A DNA stretch of 64,000 nucleotides from Eunapius fragilis. Taxonomy: Eukaryota > Porifera > Demospongiae > Spongillida > Spongillidae. The notes beneath the pieces are model-generated. The model made no database searches. It had not been told where the DNA came from and worked only from the letters and a program-made list of their open reading frames with translations. The stretch is taken from the NCBI GenBank assembly GCA_963681505.1, contig OY811971.1:23219036-23283035 (forward strand). Direction: 5' to 3'. This document shows, one piece after another, positions 1 through 11,490 of the stretch (positions within the stretch are counted from its first letter, which is position 1; every line of letters starts with the position of its first letter). The translations under genes and the position numbers were made by a program.

Positions 1-1017
1 GCAACATAACACTAGCACCTATACATGTATGAATAGTTTGTGTAATTAAGTAAGTGTATTTACCTTTTTAATTCTCCATTCCTTGTCCCAGTTATTCCCT
101 CCTAAGCTGCTTGACCTTGTTTGACCTTACATACTGGCCATTCATTTAGCTTGTCTACTGAAATGATAAAATACATATCAGATGGCATTATTTGCTATGC
201 AGCATATTGGCAAAGTGGTGCAAAAAAATGAGGAGAAATGTGCTATTTTACTTGAATCAAGCCACCTAGCTTCTAGATGGGTACTATAACATACACAATA
301 CCATAAACTAAACATCAGAGTTCAACGAAGTATACAGTAACTCTAGCACCTTAGCTCATACGCTTTTGTATTAAAATCAGCACAACAAGAAAAATGAATG
401 AGAGGATACTGTAAAAGGGTTTGCAGTAAAGCAATCAAATAACACATACAGGTGTACGTAACTACATGTAAGTAACTGTTCGTTATCTTTAAAGTGAATA
501 GATAGAAGATAAGTATTAAACAGATACAGACACAGCAATACATGCAGCACGAAATCGAAGTTGAGTTTGCATTCTTTTGGATTCTAATTAAAGCGCACAC
601 ATGTGATCGCCCTTACCAAGTAGTACATTAGTGCCTTTCAATTTGAAATGAAGAAAGTCCAAAAACTGAAGCTGTGATCGAGGTTGAAATTTCAATAGAG
701 CATATAAGTTATCGGTTATCGGTCTGTACTACAGTTACAGTAGATCTGTGCTAGGACACGTGGTCGACCACAACGGCATGTGTGTGGAAATGCGCAACAT
801 GAAGACAGGAAAAAAAGATCAATCATACATAAGTTATATTAGGATGCATAATCCATCACATTACCTATAAACTCTTTATATCCCCCTCCTCTGTACAGCT
901 GCGGAGAACAAACGCTAAAACCGGAAATTAAATTATTGATCAATTATAATTTACGATTACAATTGTATCCAAATTAACTGTGATACTGACATGCTGCAAA
1001 TGTACAGTAACATGTAA
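1..1017. other. AT-rich stretch, no gene recognised
   Basis: No splice-bounded coding exon, RNA gene or repeat was recognised. The only open frame of note is a short cysteine/leucine-rich minus-strand frame (343-600) that resembles no known family and is probably chance. The right end may hold the 3' untranslated region of the minus-strand ORF that follows, but no clear AATAAA was found. Confidence 0.5.
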
Positions 1018-1800
1018 CTAATCCGAGTCATACTCTTGCAGTCCTGGAAGGAAACCTAATGTACTTGAACAACTGCTTGATTCTCCTGTCGTAATTTTAA
1101 TATCATCAATAATATCTGAAAGTTCAGTTTCCGTAACAGTACAGCATAGGTCTTTCAGCCTCTCACTTTTGTCGCCTTTCACTATGTTGTGTGTTATGTC
1201 TGTCCTTAGACGTTCCATTGCTTTTCGAAGCGATTCTTGGCACTTCTTTATCGTTGCCATTTCAGTTTCTATCTTATTCCCTACGTCTTGCAGCTTTTCA
1301 AAGGGCGAGTCGGCGGACAAGGTCTCGTATAAAGTTGTTACACAAGAGTGTGCTTTCTGTAGCCTGTCGATATTATTGTCTAGAGTCACGAGTTTCTTCG
1401 GTAATGTTTCCACGCTATAAATTTCACGCGCCACCTGTCGCATGCGTTCGGCTTCAACGAAGATAAATTCAGTCTTTTTCAAGATCCAAGAACTATGAAT
1501 CTGAATAGCTTGCTTAGATTTTAGCCGACGATAACATTCCCTGTCTCTGCAAATCTCCTCAGCTTTATTGTTCCAATACGTTCTAAACCGCTGCTCCATA
1601 ACCGATTCTGCACTGAGTATCTCACTGGGGGAATAAACTTTAATGCCGCATTTACGAGCGAACGGAAAATCCGGATCCCCACTGGTTTGGAAGAAATCGT
1701 TCAATCCACTCTGCGAATGATATTTCTCTTTCTGCTGTTTTTTGGAGACCGGTTCGTCTAGTACTGCTTCTGCAGCTGACACAAATGGCCTCTTGTTCAT
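1018..1800 (-). CDS. Uncharacterised coiled-coil-like protein, 260 aa
   Basis: I do not recognise this protein. It is a single uninterrupted frame beginning MNKRPFVSAAEAVLDEP. The frame stays open three codons upstream to a TTG, but the ATG at 1800 is the natural start. It is hydrophilic, with no signal peptide and no membrane segment. The N-terminal 40 residues are basic with a KKQQKEK stretch that could act as a nuclear signal. Residues of about 70-210 are rich in K, E, R, L and Q with heptad-like spacing (for example EKLQDVGNKIETEMATIKK), suggesting a coiled coil. The C-terminal 40 residues are acidic/serine-rich and end QEYDSD. It could be a complete single-exon gene or one large exon. 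An unrelated plus-strand first exon may start 130 bp upstream. No function is assigned. Confidence 0.5.
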   Translation of the reverse strand: MNKRPFVSAAEAVLDEPVSKKQQKEKYHSQSGLNDFFQTSGDPDFPFARKCGIKVYSPSEILSAESVMEQRFRTYWNNKAEEICRDRECYRRLKSKQAIQIHSSWILKKTEFIFVEAERMRQVAREIYSVETLPKKLVTLDNNIDRLQKAHSCVTTLYETLSADSPFEKLQDVGNKIETEMATIKKCQESLRKAMERLRTDITHNIVKGDKSERLKDLCCTVTETELSDIIDDIKITTGESSSCSSTLGFLPGLQEYDSD

Positions 1801-1961
1801 TTCAAGCAAACTTGTTAAAAAAAAAAAAGTAAATATACAATATTTAAAGTTAGCACAAATTGATTGTACTTAAAAACGTGACAATAATTATTATTTTTCT
1901 TCCGGTGAGAACTCTTAACTTGTGAAGTGCGATGAGTGACATAGGACAAAGAAAGTTACTT
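1801..1961 (+). promoter_or_regulatory. Candidate divergent promoter and short plus-strand first exon
   Basis: The 130 bp upstream of the minus-strand ORF separate it from a plus-strand ATG at 1932. That ATG opens the short peptide MSDIGQRKLL followed directly by a strong donor (G|GTACGT at 1961). A head-to-head gene pair sharing a compact promoter would look like this. No downstream exon could be attached with confidence, so the plus-strand gene remains hypothetical. Confidence 0.25.
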
Positions 1962-2332
1962 GGTACGTTTACTGGGAAAGGTTAAAGCTATAAGCATATC
2001 ATATTAAGGGACTGGTATTCCACAGATGCATAAAGTTTTTGCATGAGCAACCTGGAAAGTGTGAAATCCTATCAGTCTTAGTAGAAAAGGTAAAAAGGAT
2101 GCGAAAACGAGCGACTTGAATTAAAATTTTGAATGAAGTACTTAATTGGTGCAAGGATATGGATATACTTGCGTGGTCACTCCCGTCCAGCCTGACCCTG
2201 GTAGTCGGCTTATGCATTACAGGGTTTGCATCAACTTTGTGGTTCCTTGAGACTTGGGTATAGCTGACGGCATTTTATAAAAACAATCCACTTTGATGCT
2301 CTCACTAACACTTCTTTCTCCAGTTCCGTATA

Positions 2333-2361
<29 letters not shown>
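2333..2361. repeat. Poly(C) tract, 29 bp
   Basis: Uninterrupted run of C on the plus strand. It is one of eleven poly(G)/poly(C) runs of at least 17 bp in this window. Confidence 0.95.
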
Positions 2362-2364
<3 letters not shown>

Positions 2365-3200
2365 CCTCGCCCAACTTTGTTGTTAGAAAAGCATTTTGTT
2401 CTTTTCAATGCCAGGTCACCAGTTACCTCAAATGTTGCTACAGCAGCATACACACAATGTCGGTTAATGTTTTCCAGGAGTGTGCATGTAAAGTGGTACT
2501 GGGGAGGAGGCAAGTGTGGGTGTGGTTGTGTGAGTAATACATGTATCTTCATCATCATGGTTCCCTGTGGGATGGGAAGTAAAGTTGATCAAGACCAGAC
2601 ATTACTTTATTGTGTCATGACTTGAACCTCTATTTAGAGCCCACTGAACTGTTAGCTCATTTGCAACGAGTGCCTGAGAATATGATGTGTATGTTGGTGT
2701 ACCATACATACACACATGTGCTCAAATACAGAATGTGGACACAACACCCACATACACGCATACACTCACACCTGCTGTGGGTCCACGCTCAAGAACTTCC
2801 AATGACATCATAGGGGAGGGGCCAATACCCAGTGACCAAAGATGTGGTAGCCATCAAGCACACCTGATTGTGAACAGATGTGCTTCAATTACAGCACAGC
2901 TGCACAGGACGTCCTAATATGATGGGTGTCCTAAAAGTAAAAACACCTTACAAGGTCAGCCGGAAATGGACTGGGGACTTTGCTATATATACTTTGTTTG
3001 CAGTCGCTTGTTATCTACGTGACTACGTGATAAAGCTATAGTATTGAGGCGAGTCCTTGAAATGGACGAAAACCAGCCGATAACTGTAGAGTCCATCATT
3101 CAGAAACTGCTAGAAGGTACGTATGACATGCATGTGGCATTCGAATTCAGTTTGGACGTGTAGGAAATGGCATTGGAACGTTGGCGTCTTATGAGGGGAC

Positions 3201-3233
3201 GGGGGGTGGGGGGGGGGGGGGGGGGGGGGGGGG
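3201..3233. repeat. Poly(G) tract, interrupted once
   Basis: Six G, one T, then 26 G, within intron 1 of the PP1-like gene. Followed by ordinary sequence with no coding signal. Confidence 0.95.
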
Positions 3234-3344
3234 AAGTCCATGCAACCGTTCCCATATGCAAAGCCGAGGTTATGGTTGATGGGATAGAGAAGCGCACGCC
3301 GCAGTGATCAGTAATTCAACCCCCGCACCCGCCCACCAGTGCAC

Positions 3345-3411
3345 TAGTCTCGTACTCAGACCCAAATGTACGTAACGACACTTACAATATCACATCTCGT
3401 ACATGAGACTA
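3345..3411. mobile_element. 67-bp miniature MULE-like element with 9-bp target duplication
   Basis: The element starts TAGTCTCGTAC and ends GTACATGAGACTA, so its ends are inverted copies of each other over the first 7 bp, with further imperfect similarity inward. It is bounded exactly by the 9-bp direct repeat CCAGTGCAC (3336-3344 and 3412-3420). The terminus and target-duplication length match the 1013-bp element at 51296-52308, whose ends start TAGTCTCGTACCCAGACCC. It sits in intron 1 of the PP1-like gene and has no coding capacity. Nine-bp duplications fit the Mutator/MULE superfamily; that placement is inference. Confidence 0.7.
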
Positions 3412-4087
3412 CCAGTGCACACCATCTTCAGCTTAACTACTAATTACATTCGTTGATGCCAAGCTGATGGAATCGCATTGGTGCGGGGTTGTCCAAAGTA
3501 TAAATAATGTAGTACCCAAAATTTAGTAGGGGGCCAGATTTGCAGATCCATTATTTTGGAACAACGTATTAATTTGGAAAGATTCATTTATGGAAAAAAA
3601 CTTACTAATTAAATAGTGATGTATCTTCACAAAAATTTTGGCACTACACTTCCTGTTATGCATAGCACGTGGAGAGCACATGATGGCTATGAACTCCTCT
3701 GGTTTTTGAAAGTTGTGTCTAAACCTTCCTGATTCGTTTCAAGTATATAGATGCCGGTGAGCTGAAAGAAGTAAACGTTGCTGTTAGACAGTTTGAAGAC
3801 AGAGATCGTAAAAAAAAAAACGTGAGCCATATCAAAGCCTGGCTATAACTCCTTTGCAATGTTTTGAATTCGAGCAGAGGTTGGTATACCACACGCTTGT
3901 AAGAAGTGTCGTATTCCACATACAAAGGTGTGTTCTTGCCCTTCCAAACTCCAAGCTTACCTTTCCAAATTTTGGCCCTGCTGGTGCCATTTTTGTGTGA
4001 TTTCATTGCTTGCTTTGTCAAATGATAAGTGGTTTTATTGTTCGCGAACATGTGATTGGAGTGTTGTAAAAAGACAGCTATATGTAT

Positions 4088-4396
4088 CATACTAGTACCT
4101 TGCACTCCTCAACACTCCATCTGAACCAATCATCTGGCTTCAGTAAGCACTTGTAAGGGCACTTCTCCTTTTGTGCTGCAACTTTCCTCTTTAAAACCAA
4201 TTTGCACTTGCTGCAGAACTTGAAGGGTGGATCTCAGGGATACGTCAAAGTGGAAAGCAGTCAGCAACTCCTCGGTGAAGCTTGTACACTTGTATGCACA
4301 TGTGTGGCTTACTAGCTTAGCAGATACCACTGCTGTCTTCCTCTGACCCTTTGTTTTAGCTTGCACCCACAGACTCGGCATATAGGTCTTCCGCTA
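4088..4396 (-). pseudogene. RAG1-like N-terminal zinc region, decayed copy
   Basis: Read on the minus strand this matches the first exon of the intact RAG1-like gene at 19962-20279. It keeps the order CRVCGCK, then SFTEELLTAFHFDV, then in another frame PEIHPS and CPYKCLLKPDDW, and ends at TGCAAG|GT, the same exon boundary as the intact gene. A frameshift falls between FHFDV and PEIHP. It lies in the opposite orientation to the RING and C-terminal pieces of the same family 600 bp away (4978-5835). Either one copy has suffered an internal inversion or two fragments inserted head to head. Confidence 0.75.
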
Positions 4397-4977
4397 CTAC
4401 ATGTACACGCTGTATTCAATGCAAACAGTTTGTGGTTTATTTTGTTGTACAACCTATGTAGGCCGCATGGTAGCCTGTGGTATTCATAGCATGACTGACC
4501 ACTTTGAAGTTCACTCCAACCAAATCGTCGAATTTTAGTCACGGAAATAAGCACCAATGCAAGATACGCAACTGTTAGTGTATTGTGAACTGATGTGCTT
4601 TAATTTGCGCATGCACAGTATTGGAATAATAAATGGTTGCTTTATAGAGAGTAACAGGTTTTGCATAAACTGCCTCCTGTAGATGTTGTTTTGTAATGAG
4701 CTTATTGTACGCCTAATTTTGTCATACTGTAATTTGGTTTATTTAATCTAATTACAAAACCACGATGAAACAACCGTAAGCCGGTCAGCAGCACTTAAAA
4801 ATAAAACATTCAAATGTGTGTGAGGAGGGTGGATCCAGCTATGCAAAGCTGGACGCCAAATCTAATTCTGGGTGGCAGACATAGGATTGTATGCCTGTCT
4901 ACAATAATAGATGGCCCAAACACAGGCCATATTCAACAGACCTGCTAAAATTTTGGAGCAAATTATGACAGTATCAC

Positions 4978-5835
4978 CCCATTAGCAGCCACGCAGACAC
5001 TCTCTGTAATAAGTGAGATGGAATGCTCCATCTGTCTGGGTGTGCTCGCACAACCAATGCAGCTTCCATGTGGCTAACTAGTATGTGCTACTTGTCTGGT
5101 AGAGTGGATCCACCTATGTGCTGTCACTCCACTGCACCCAATTGTTCCTGAAGTGATTGGGAGTGTGTCACCAACACTACTATGGAGGTATTTTTGTTGG
5201 AAACCATGTCCACACAATTTTGAATGTCATGCACAATATAGGTGATTACAATGTGATGTTATGCGAGTCATGCATTTCACCCCTTCAATGGGGAAGCTCT
5301 GTGTTCTTGTGTTTTAACAACTGCTCAAGACACACCTGTCATGGCTGATGCACAAGAACTATACATCAAGTTCCAATCCATATTTCTACAGTTCCCAAGA
5401 TGCCATTCTCTATATGATTGCACCACCATTACACCAGATATGATAAAGTGCCTAGGTAAGTGCTTAATATATCAGTTCTTTAATGCACAGGGTGTAAACT
5501 TCTTTCTGGATTTTTTTAAATATGTATAGATGAGGCCATCAAAATGTTGTTTGCAACTCTGGATAGTACATTTCGGGGCATGCAGAGAAATGTAAAAATG
5601 CATCACTTAGAGGGCCACATGGTGGACTGGTTGTTAACACACCAAGCAGGCTGTGGCTTAATGGGTGAGCAGGGTGCAGAGTCGATTCATGGTAATTCAA
5701 CTCCTTAGCACAAACTTACTCCGGGATAAGGGATCCTAAACTAAAGCTAAAAAGCATAATGAAGGAGCACTACCTCAATATCTCACCCCATTTATCAACT
5801 ACAGTGCCGCTGCCAAGTGAGAAGACCAAGGAAAA
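4978..5835 (+). pseudogene. RAG1-like transposase relic: RING and C-terminal parts, internally deleted
   Basis: The plus strand encodes LAATQTLSVISEMECSIC and then a RING-like stretch (AQPMQLPCG, stop, LVCATCLVEWIHL). It then jumps to GVCHQHYYGGIFVGNHVH, missing the two catalytic aspartate exons present in the intact copy. It continues with SIFLQFPRCHSLYD, a retained intron (about 5455-5528), HHLEGHMVDWLLTHQAGCG and GEQGAESIHG, and ends near KEHYLNISPHLS. One TAA/TAG lies inside the RING and several frameshifts follow the ESIH motif. The retained intron sits at the same codon as in the intact gene, so copying was at DNA level. The relic lies in intron 1 of the PP1-like gene. Confidence 0.8.
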
Positions 5836-7693
5836 TGTGAATATTAAATCCAAATGGCGGCACTGTTTTGATACTCAATCAAGAGCGTGTGTGGGAGCAT
5901 AACGACAACAAAAACAACTGAAAAACCTCTTCACCTCCTATAACAAGATTTTAATAAGAACAAATAAGGCGGGATTTGTAACAAACTCATGCGATTCATA
6001 GGTACCCATGCTGTACCATTTATCTTTGAACCAGATGGCTCTTTTTAGAATAAATAAACAGGCAATAATGTGTTTCAAACGCTTTGCTGCACATACTTGT
6101 ACCATCAGATCTGAACAGTGTGCTTTGAAAACGGATTACATGTGTTGCTAGGGAGTTAATTTGTCATGTTTAACATTCATAGTGGGTGTGGGCCTGACGT
6201 CCACGTTTCAATGCAATTGTAACAGCCGTGGGCAGTGCATAAATTTAGCTCTGTTTAACGTTTAATGATACTCATATGATACTCAATGTTCGTAGAAAGG
6301 GACAGACCAACTTGATCTTACCTAATGGTTTTGTGTGTTGCATCCCTGTAACCATATATAATTCGATGTACACTAGTTAGACGGAGTAGGCCTGGAAAAC
6401 ACATACAGTTGACTGAAGGTGAAATTTGAGGGTTGTGCCTCAAGTCACGTGAAATATTTCTTTCACCTTCTGGATTTAGAAGCTCCATTGAAGATTGTAG
6501 GTGAGGACACCCCACTAGACTAGTATTGGAAGGTGATTCAGTCATTTTGTGATCATCTCACAGGAGATATTCATGGCCAATATTATGACTGTTGAGGTTA
6601 TTTGAGTATGGAGGGTTCCCTCCAGAGGCCAGTTATCTGTTTTTAGGAAACTACGTGGGCTATGGAAGACAACCATTGGAAACAATATGTCTACTGTTAG
6701 CATACAAGATCAAGTATCCTGAAAACTTTTTTCTTCTCCGGGGAAACCATGAGTGTGCTAGAATGAGCAAGATACATGGATTTTATGATGAATGTAAGTA
6801 ACTATATTTCCCTCATGTAACATTTTGAAATGAATACAAGACTGCATGGTACCAATATCATATCTATTGCAAGAACCTTATCCTTATCTCAACAGGCGTG
6901 AGACTGTACAACATACGCGTATGGAAAACGTTTATAGATTGTTTTAACTGCCTACCTGTTGCTGCCATTATAGAGGATAAAATATTTTGCTGCCACAGTG
7001 GTATGACATTTCTGTTCACTAGCTGGTTAACCATTGATGTTTGTTATTAAGGACTATCTCCAGACCTTCAATCAATGGAGCAGATCCATAGAATAATGCG
7101 TCCCACTCATGTACCAGACCAAGGGTTGATGTGTGACCTCTTGTGGGCTGATCCTGACAAGGAATTCATAGGATGGGGTGAAAATGAAAGGGCTGGGATG
7201 TCTTTCACCTTTGGGACAGGGATTGTTTCCAAATTTTTAATAAACCATGACTTTGATTTGATCATTAGGGGAAACCAGGTATGTGAAAATCAGAACTTGG
7301 TAAAGCACTTTATATTAGGTGGTTGAAGATGGATATGAGTTCTTCGCGCAATGCAAATTGGTCACCCTGTTTTCAGCACCAAATTTCAGGGGAGATTTTG
7401 ATAATGCAGGAGCAATCATGAGTGTCGATGAGACTCTGATGGCAAGCTTCCAGGTTGGTTATTTGTGAGCATACATCTTTCATTGCCTATGCTCATGCAG
7501 ATAATAAAGCCTCAAAACAAGAAGGTGGTTACCATGATACCAATAGAGGTTGAGAAAAGATACCCTAGCCAGCTGAAGTGGTCAGTTATTATCTTATCTT
7601 TATAGCTATGGTTGGCAAGTTTCTATATAATTTATCTGCAATGATTCTTTGACTCCATCATATCTCCTCCATTTCAATATTCCCTCTCAATAG

Positions 7694-10600
7694 GTTGGTC
7701 ACATTTGCCTCCACACATGGTGACAATATCAGACTTGAACATGGAGGACAAGTGGCCTGCAGATTTAATAACAACTCAAGAGGCATTGTGATTACTTCTG
7801 CTCCTCTTCCTAGGGATGTCATCTTTCAGGTGAGATAACATAACATGTTTAGACATTATCATCGATACATGTACTATTGTGCCCCATTGAAACTTTATGA
7901 TCATGATAAGCTAAGTACAGAATCATATGGGATTGAGTGAAGAGGAAATATAATACAATGGTTACTTTTTGATAGCATATGCTAGAATCACGTGTTAGAT
8001 TCTTATTGAATGATAGGTTACCCATTATAAAATATTATGTTTTAACCCCTAATGCATGCAGCCCATAACGGCAGCAGATCAGGCTGTGGATATACCTGAT
8101 TGAACATCCAGGCCTAAGTTTTTGTTATTATCGGAACATTGCATGGTGTTCAGGGGCATATGAGCAAATTTATATGAATAATTCATTAAGGGGAGGAGAC
8201 ATAACTTTAGTAGCTGGATTAAAATTCACACAACTGCTGACATAGCTGTGTTCCAATATCATGATGGTCTGCCGTGAATATTATTATAACAAGGTTGGGA
8301 AAAAAGAAAGGGTGGGTACGAAGTGTTTAAATGCCCTAAACACCCCCTACATGTAGGTTAACTGCAAGGAGATTGACTTTGGCCCTCTTTCTCTGATCTT
8401 GCTGAGACAGCTTGGTCATCTAGCCATAATTGGTGTTACCAAAAGATAGAGCTACTTGTTGCAGCATCTTTCATGCCGTTCAAATGGAAAATGTAGCTGT
8501 TATCAGATTTAGGCAATTCAATGTATGCAAAGCAGGTGCCTAAATCATTGGTGTGAATTGAGCAGGAAACTATGCACACATTTTGCTCAGCTGTATCTCC
8601 GTAAAAAATTAATGAACAGGATATATCAATAGCAACTGGACATCATGGAGTTACAGTGGCCTGAATTTGTAATTACATTTTAATTGCATACGTCAAATTT
8701 GATATTCCTTCATTGAAAATTGTGATAACATGCGCAAGGTCCCTTTTTGCTGCCGTGACCCCATTATAAAATCCACAAGCCTCATTCTCTCATACAACGT
8801 TCCTTATAATTATTTTGGCAATTGTGTTACCAACATTGCATGCAATTGCATTTGTTCTGTGCATATATGTAATACTTTATTAATTATTACATTTAGGTGG
8901 AGATTATGGCCATTGTCCCCAGATTGAATGGCTCTCTGTCCATTGGAGTCACTACACAAAGTAAAGAACAAGTGATTTCTATGGACAATGCAACACAGAT
9001 GTTGGGACAAACATTTCTTGTGACATCATCAGTTGGCAAAGCATCCTCAGCCCTGTATGTTGGAGGGCAGGTATGACAGTACTGTTGGTTCATTTACTTG
9101 TGTCAATGTATGTTAATGTGATGCTGTGAGGCTAAAATGTATATAAAATGGGAACAGGTTGTGTGCATGGATTTTTCCACGCTACCCCAAAAAAAAATCA
9201 TTGTATATTTACAGCAGGTTATGTCAATTCAAATGATAAATAAATCTGGTTTTATCCATTATTGTTTTATAATCAGTGGTTCTAGATGGTTTTCCCTACA
9301 TGAGGAGGGATAATTTTGGGCTCTATTCTCTTCTCTGTCAATAAGCACCATTAGTGTGGAATATTTTTGACAGTCTTGTGTGCTCCCAATAAGTATTGGC
9401 ATCTCGCACAACACATATCACTTGAAAGGTATAGAATTGCTTCTTCATTTTATCAGGCTTACAACAATCAGTGTTGTTTTGAATGCAGCTATTGGAAATG
9501 ATAACATTGAATGTAAATGTCAATCTCAATATAAAGGCGGCGGCACTGATATTTCCTCCTATATTGTACATGTCACTATCAGAGTCTTTGACCGGTTATT
9601 ATATTAGTCACCTAACAATATTTACAATCTCCTTCTGGCAACAGAAACCTTTATGATAACAGAAAATTATAACTTGCTTATATGGATCGACAAATTTTCA
9701 CTAATCTTTTGTTCTACATGTAGGTCTTATACTAAGCTACTGGCTGTTGATTATCTAGCAGTCATTTCATGTTTCTATGACTCGCTTCTTTGTATTCCTT
9801 TGCTATTTGCATAAGTAATCTCCATATATTTGAATTTGGATCTTAAATCTGTTCCAGTGTCAGGCTGTGATGGTTTTTAAGATGAGCTCCCTCGTATTGA
9901 CAATTTTCATCCTCAGTTATACTTGCTACCACTGAAAGACCTTGTTGATTTCTTGAAACAAATACTGCCTACAGTGGAATGCAAGATAATATTGTAAACT
10001 ACTGTTAGTTGCTCTTGCCTTAGTCAGCTTCAGTTTTAACCCTGCTAAAAGGATAGTAGACTGTGATAAGTAAGGTGGTCAACAATAATACAGCTTAGAA
10101 TTTTCTGCACATTTTCAATACAGTGAAGGCAATAAAGGGATTGCATCTGAAGTTGTGACAAGACACTTTTTACTTGCATATATAATATTCATCTGTAAGT
10201 ACACAATCATTAATAAACTTAGAAGTTTCTATGCTGTGAATTTTCATACTATCAACAAAAATCCACATTTAGAGTGATAGTAGATATTTCTGTTTCAGCA
10301 TGTGCTATTTACGTCACTATCATGAAATGACAATGAATTGTATTTTTTTCACACTTACATATGTATTTACAAGTTTGTTTTGAATGTGCAAACATTTATT
10401 GAGTGCATTTGTATTGATGCCAGGAAGTGGATCAACTGCCTGGTGAAATCAATTTCCAGGATCTAAAAGTTGGGGACACAGTCGGACTGCTTTACACAAA
10501 CTCTGGTACCTTGCACCTTTTCATTAATGGTGCCCACATGGTCACACTTCCCTGCACTGTCCCCATGGATGTGTATGGGTTGGTGGACTTGTGTGGTATG

Positions 10601-10706
10601 TGTTCGATGGTATCCCTTAGGCCATTGACACCATGGACTGGGGGGAGTCCCCTTCATGTCATGCCTGATAAACATGCTCTTGATCTGCAGAGAAAGCAGC
10701 TTGCTG
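7694..10706 (+). CDS. Neuralized homology (NHR) domain, 3' part of the PP1-like chimeric gene
   Basis: Three exons (7694-7829, 8897-9070, 10424-10706) splice in phase into one NHR domain. Exon one gives VTFASTHGDNIRLEHGG and RGIVITSAPLPRDVIFQ. Exon two gives VEIMAIVPRLNGSLSIGVTT. Exon three gives GDTVGLLYTNSGTLHLFING and VYGLVDLCGMCSMVSL. The order and motifs (GDNI, NNSRGIV, GSLSIGVT, LHLFING, VYGLVDLCG) are those of Neuralized-type beta-sandwich domains, which bind protein partners and in NEURL proteins usually precede a RING. No RING is seen here. The preceding exon (7501-7580) ends at phase 2 and joins this domain without a break, so the gene model is a PP1-NHR fusion. The coding frame of this part is intact. 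A possible last exon is 11393-11490. Confidence 0.75.
7830..10423 (+). other. Two long introns of the NHR part
   Basis: Introns 7830-8896 and 9071-10423 separate the three NHR exons. They are AT-rich, with no nested gene or clear transposon recognised. The small open frames inside them match no family. Confidence 0.5.
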
Positions 10707-10933
10707 GTAAGTTGTCCATGTGTCTGTCCTTCAGCATATTCATTGTGCAGGACTTATTCGAGGTCCTTTTTTGTACTTACATGCATTTTGGATCAGGATC
10801 ATTAATTACTGTGATTTAATCTATCTACTTTTGTGACAATTTCATGCCTAATAATACTAAATGTCTTAATGCTTACCATACATGTATAAGAAAATGGTGA
10901 TTAATCCCTTCATTAATTATTGCAGATGTCTAT

Positions 10934-11062
10934 GCCTTGCTCCGTAAGACTAATTAATCACGAGCACAGCATACACATTAATGACGTCAAAGTCTATGGA
11001 GACTTTGATGTCATTAATTTGCATGTTGTGCTCATGTTTAATTAGTCTTACAAAGCAGGGCA
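10934..11062. mobile_element. Foldback element, about 129 bp
   Basis: The left arm (GTAAGACTAATTAATCACGA and onward to CAAAGTCT) is matched by its reverse complement on the right, with a few mismatches over roughly 60 bp per arm and a loop of a few bases. Coding potential is nil. It looks like a MITE or foldback element, but a convincing target-site duplication was not identified. Confidence 0.6.
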
Positions 11063-11392
11063 ATCTATAATTACATGAGCATCATTAGTACATACAAAAT
11101 ACATGAATTAGATACATCGATATATGTAGATCAAAGTAATCTAAAGTACTATCATGTAAGTATTAACACTTGACGTACATGTGTAGAGCAATGTTGAAGC
11201 TTCAATGAGTCACACAAGTTATTTAAAAGCAGTAGAGCTATATTGAGGGGACCTTCAATATCTATTTACATCTTTAAATGAAAGTGAAACTAAACAGATA
11301 CTTCAGCCAGGCTCTCAGTTTTTGTTACATTTGGATTGCTTGTGGACTCCATGTATTTTTGATTATCCAAATGCTATGATTTTTAATTGCAG

Positions 11393-11490
11393 AGGGTGGA
11401 TTTATGGGGCCAAATCAATGTTGGCCTAGCGGCAGGCCCAATAGTGAAACCACCATAGCCAGGCTATTCTGCATGTGTATGCAAATCTAG
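11393..11490 (+). CDS. Possible terminal exon of the PP1-NHR gene
   Basis: A polypyrimidine-AG acceptor precedes 11393. Joined at phase 1 to the exon ending at 10706, the frame reads EGGFMGPNQCWPSGRPNS and reaches TAG at 11488-11490. It encodes no recognised domain. It is proposed only because phase and acceptor fit. Confidence 0.25.

Larger units (their letters stand above)
3062..7580 (+). pseudogene. PP1-type serine/threonine phosphatase catalytic region, decayed and catalytically dead
   Basis: Seven exons follow the protein phosphatase 1 catalytic subunit in order: 3062-3116, 6377-6500, 6564-6793, 6896-7000, 7052-7278, 7319-7453, 7501-7580. All have GT-AG borders with matching phases except where noted. 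Diagnostic pieces are [63 protein letters not shown] and MSVDETLM. Damage: exon 2 has an in-frame TGA in place of the R of EIRGLCLK, and a frameshift. Exon 3 has lost one base after GDIHGQYYD. Independently, key residues are changed: GDYVDRG is GNYVGYG, and the metal-ligand His of RAHQV is RGNQV. The GNHE motif survives. Introns are retained, so this is a duplicated, not retroposed, copy. Exons 4-7 have no stop codons and run in phase into an NHR domain, so the 3' half may still be expressed as a pseudophosphatase-NHR protein. Confidence 0.85.
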
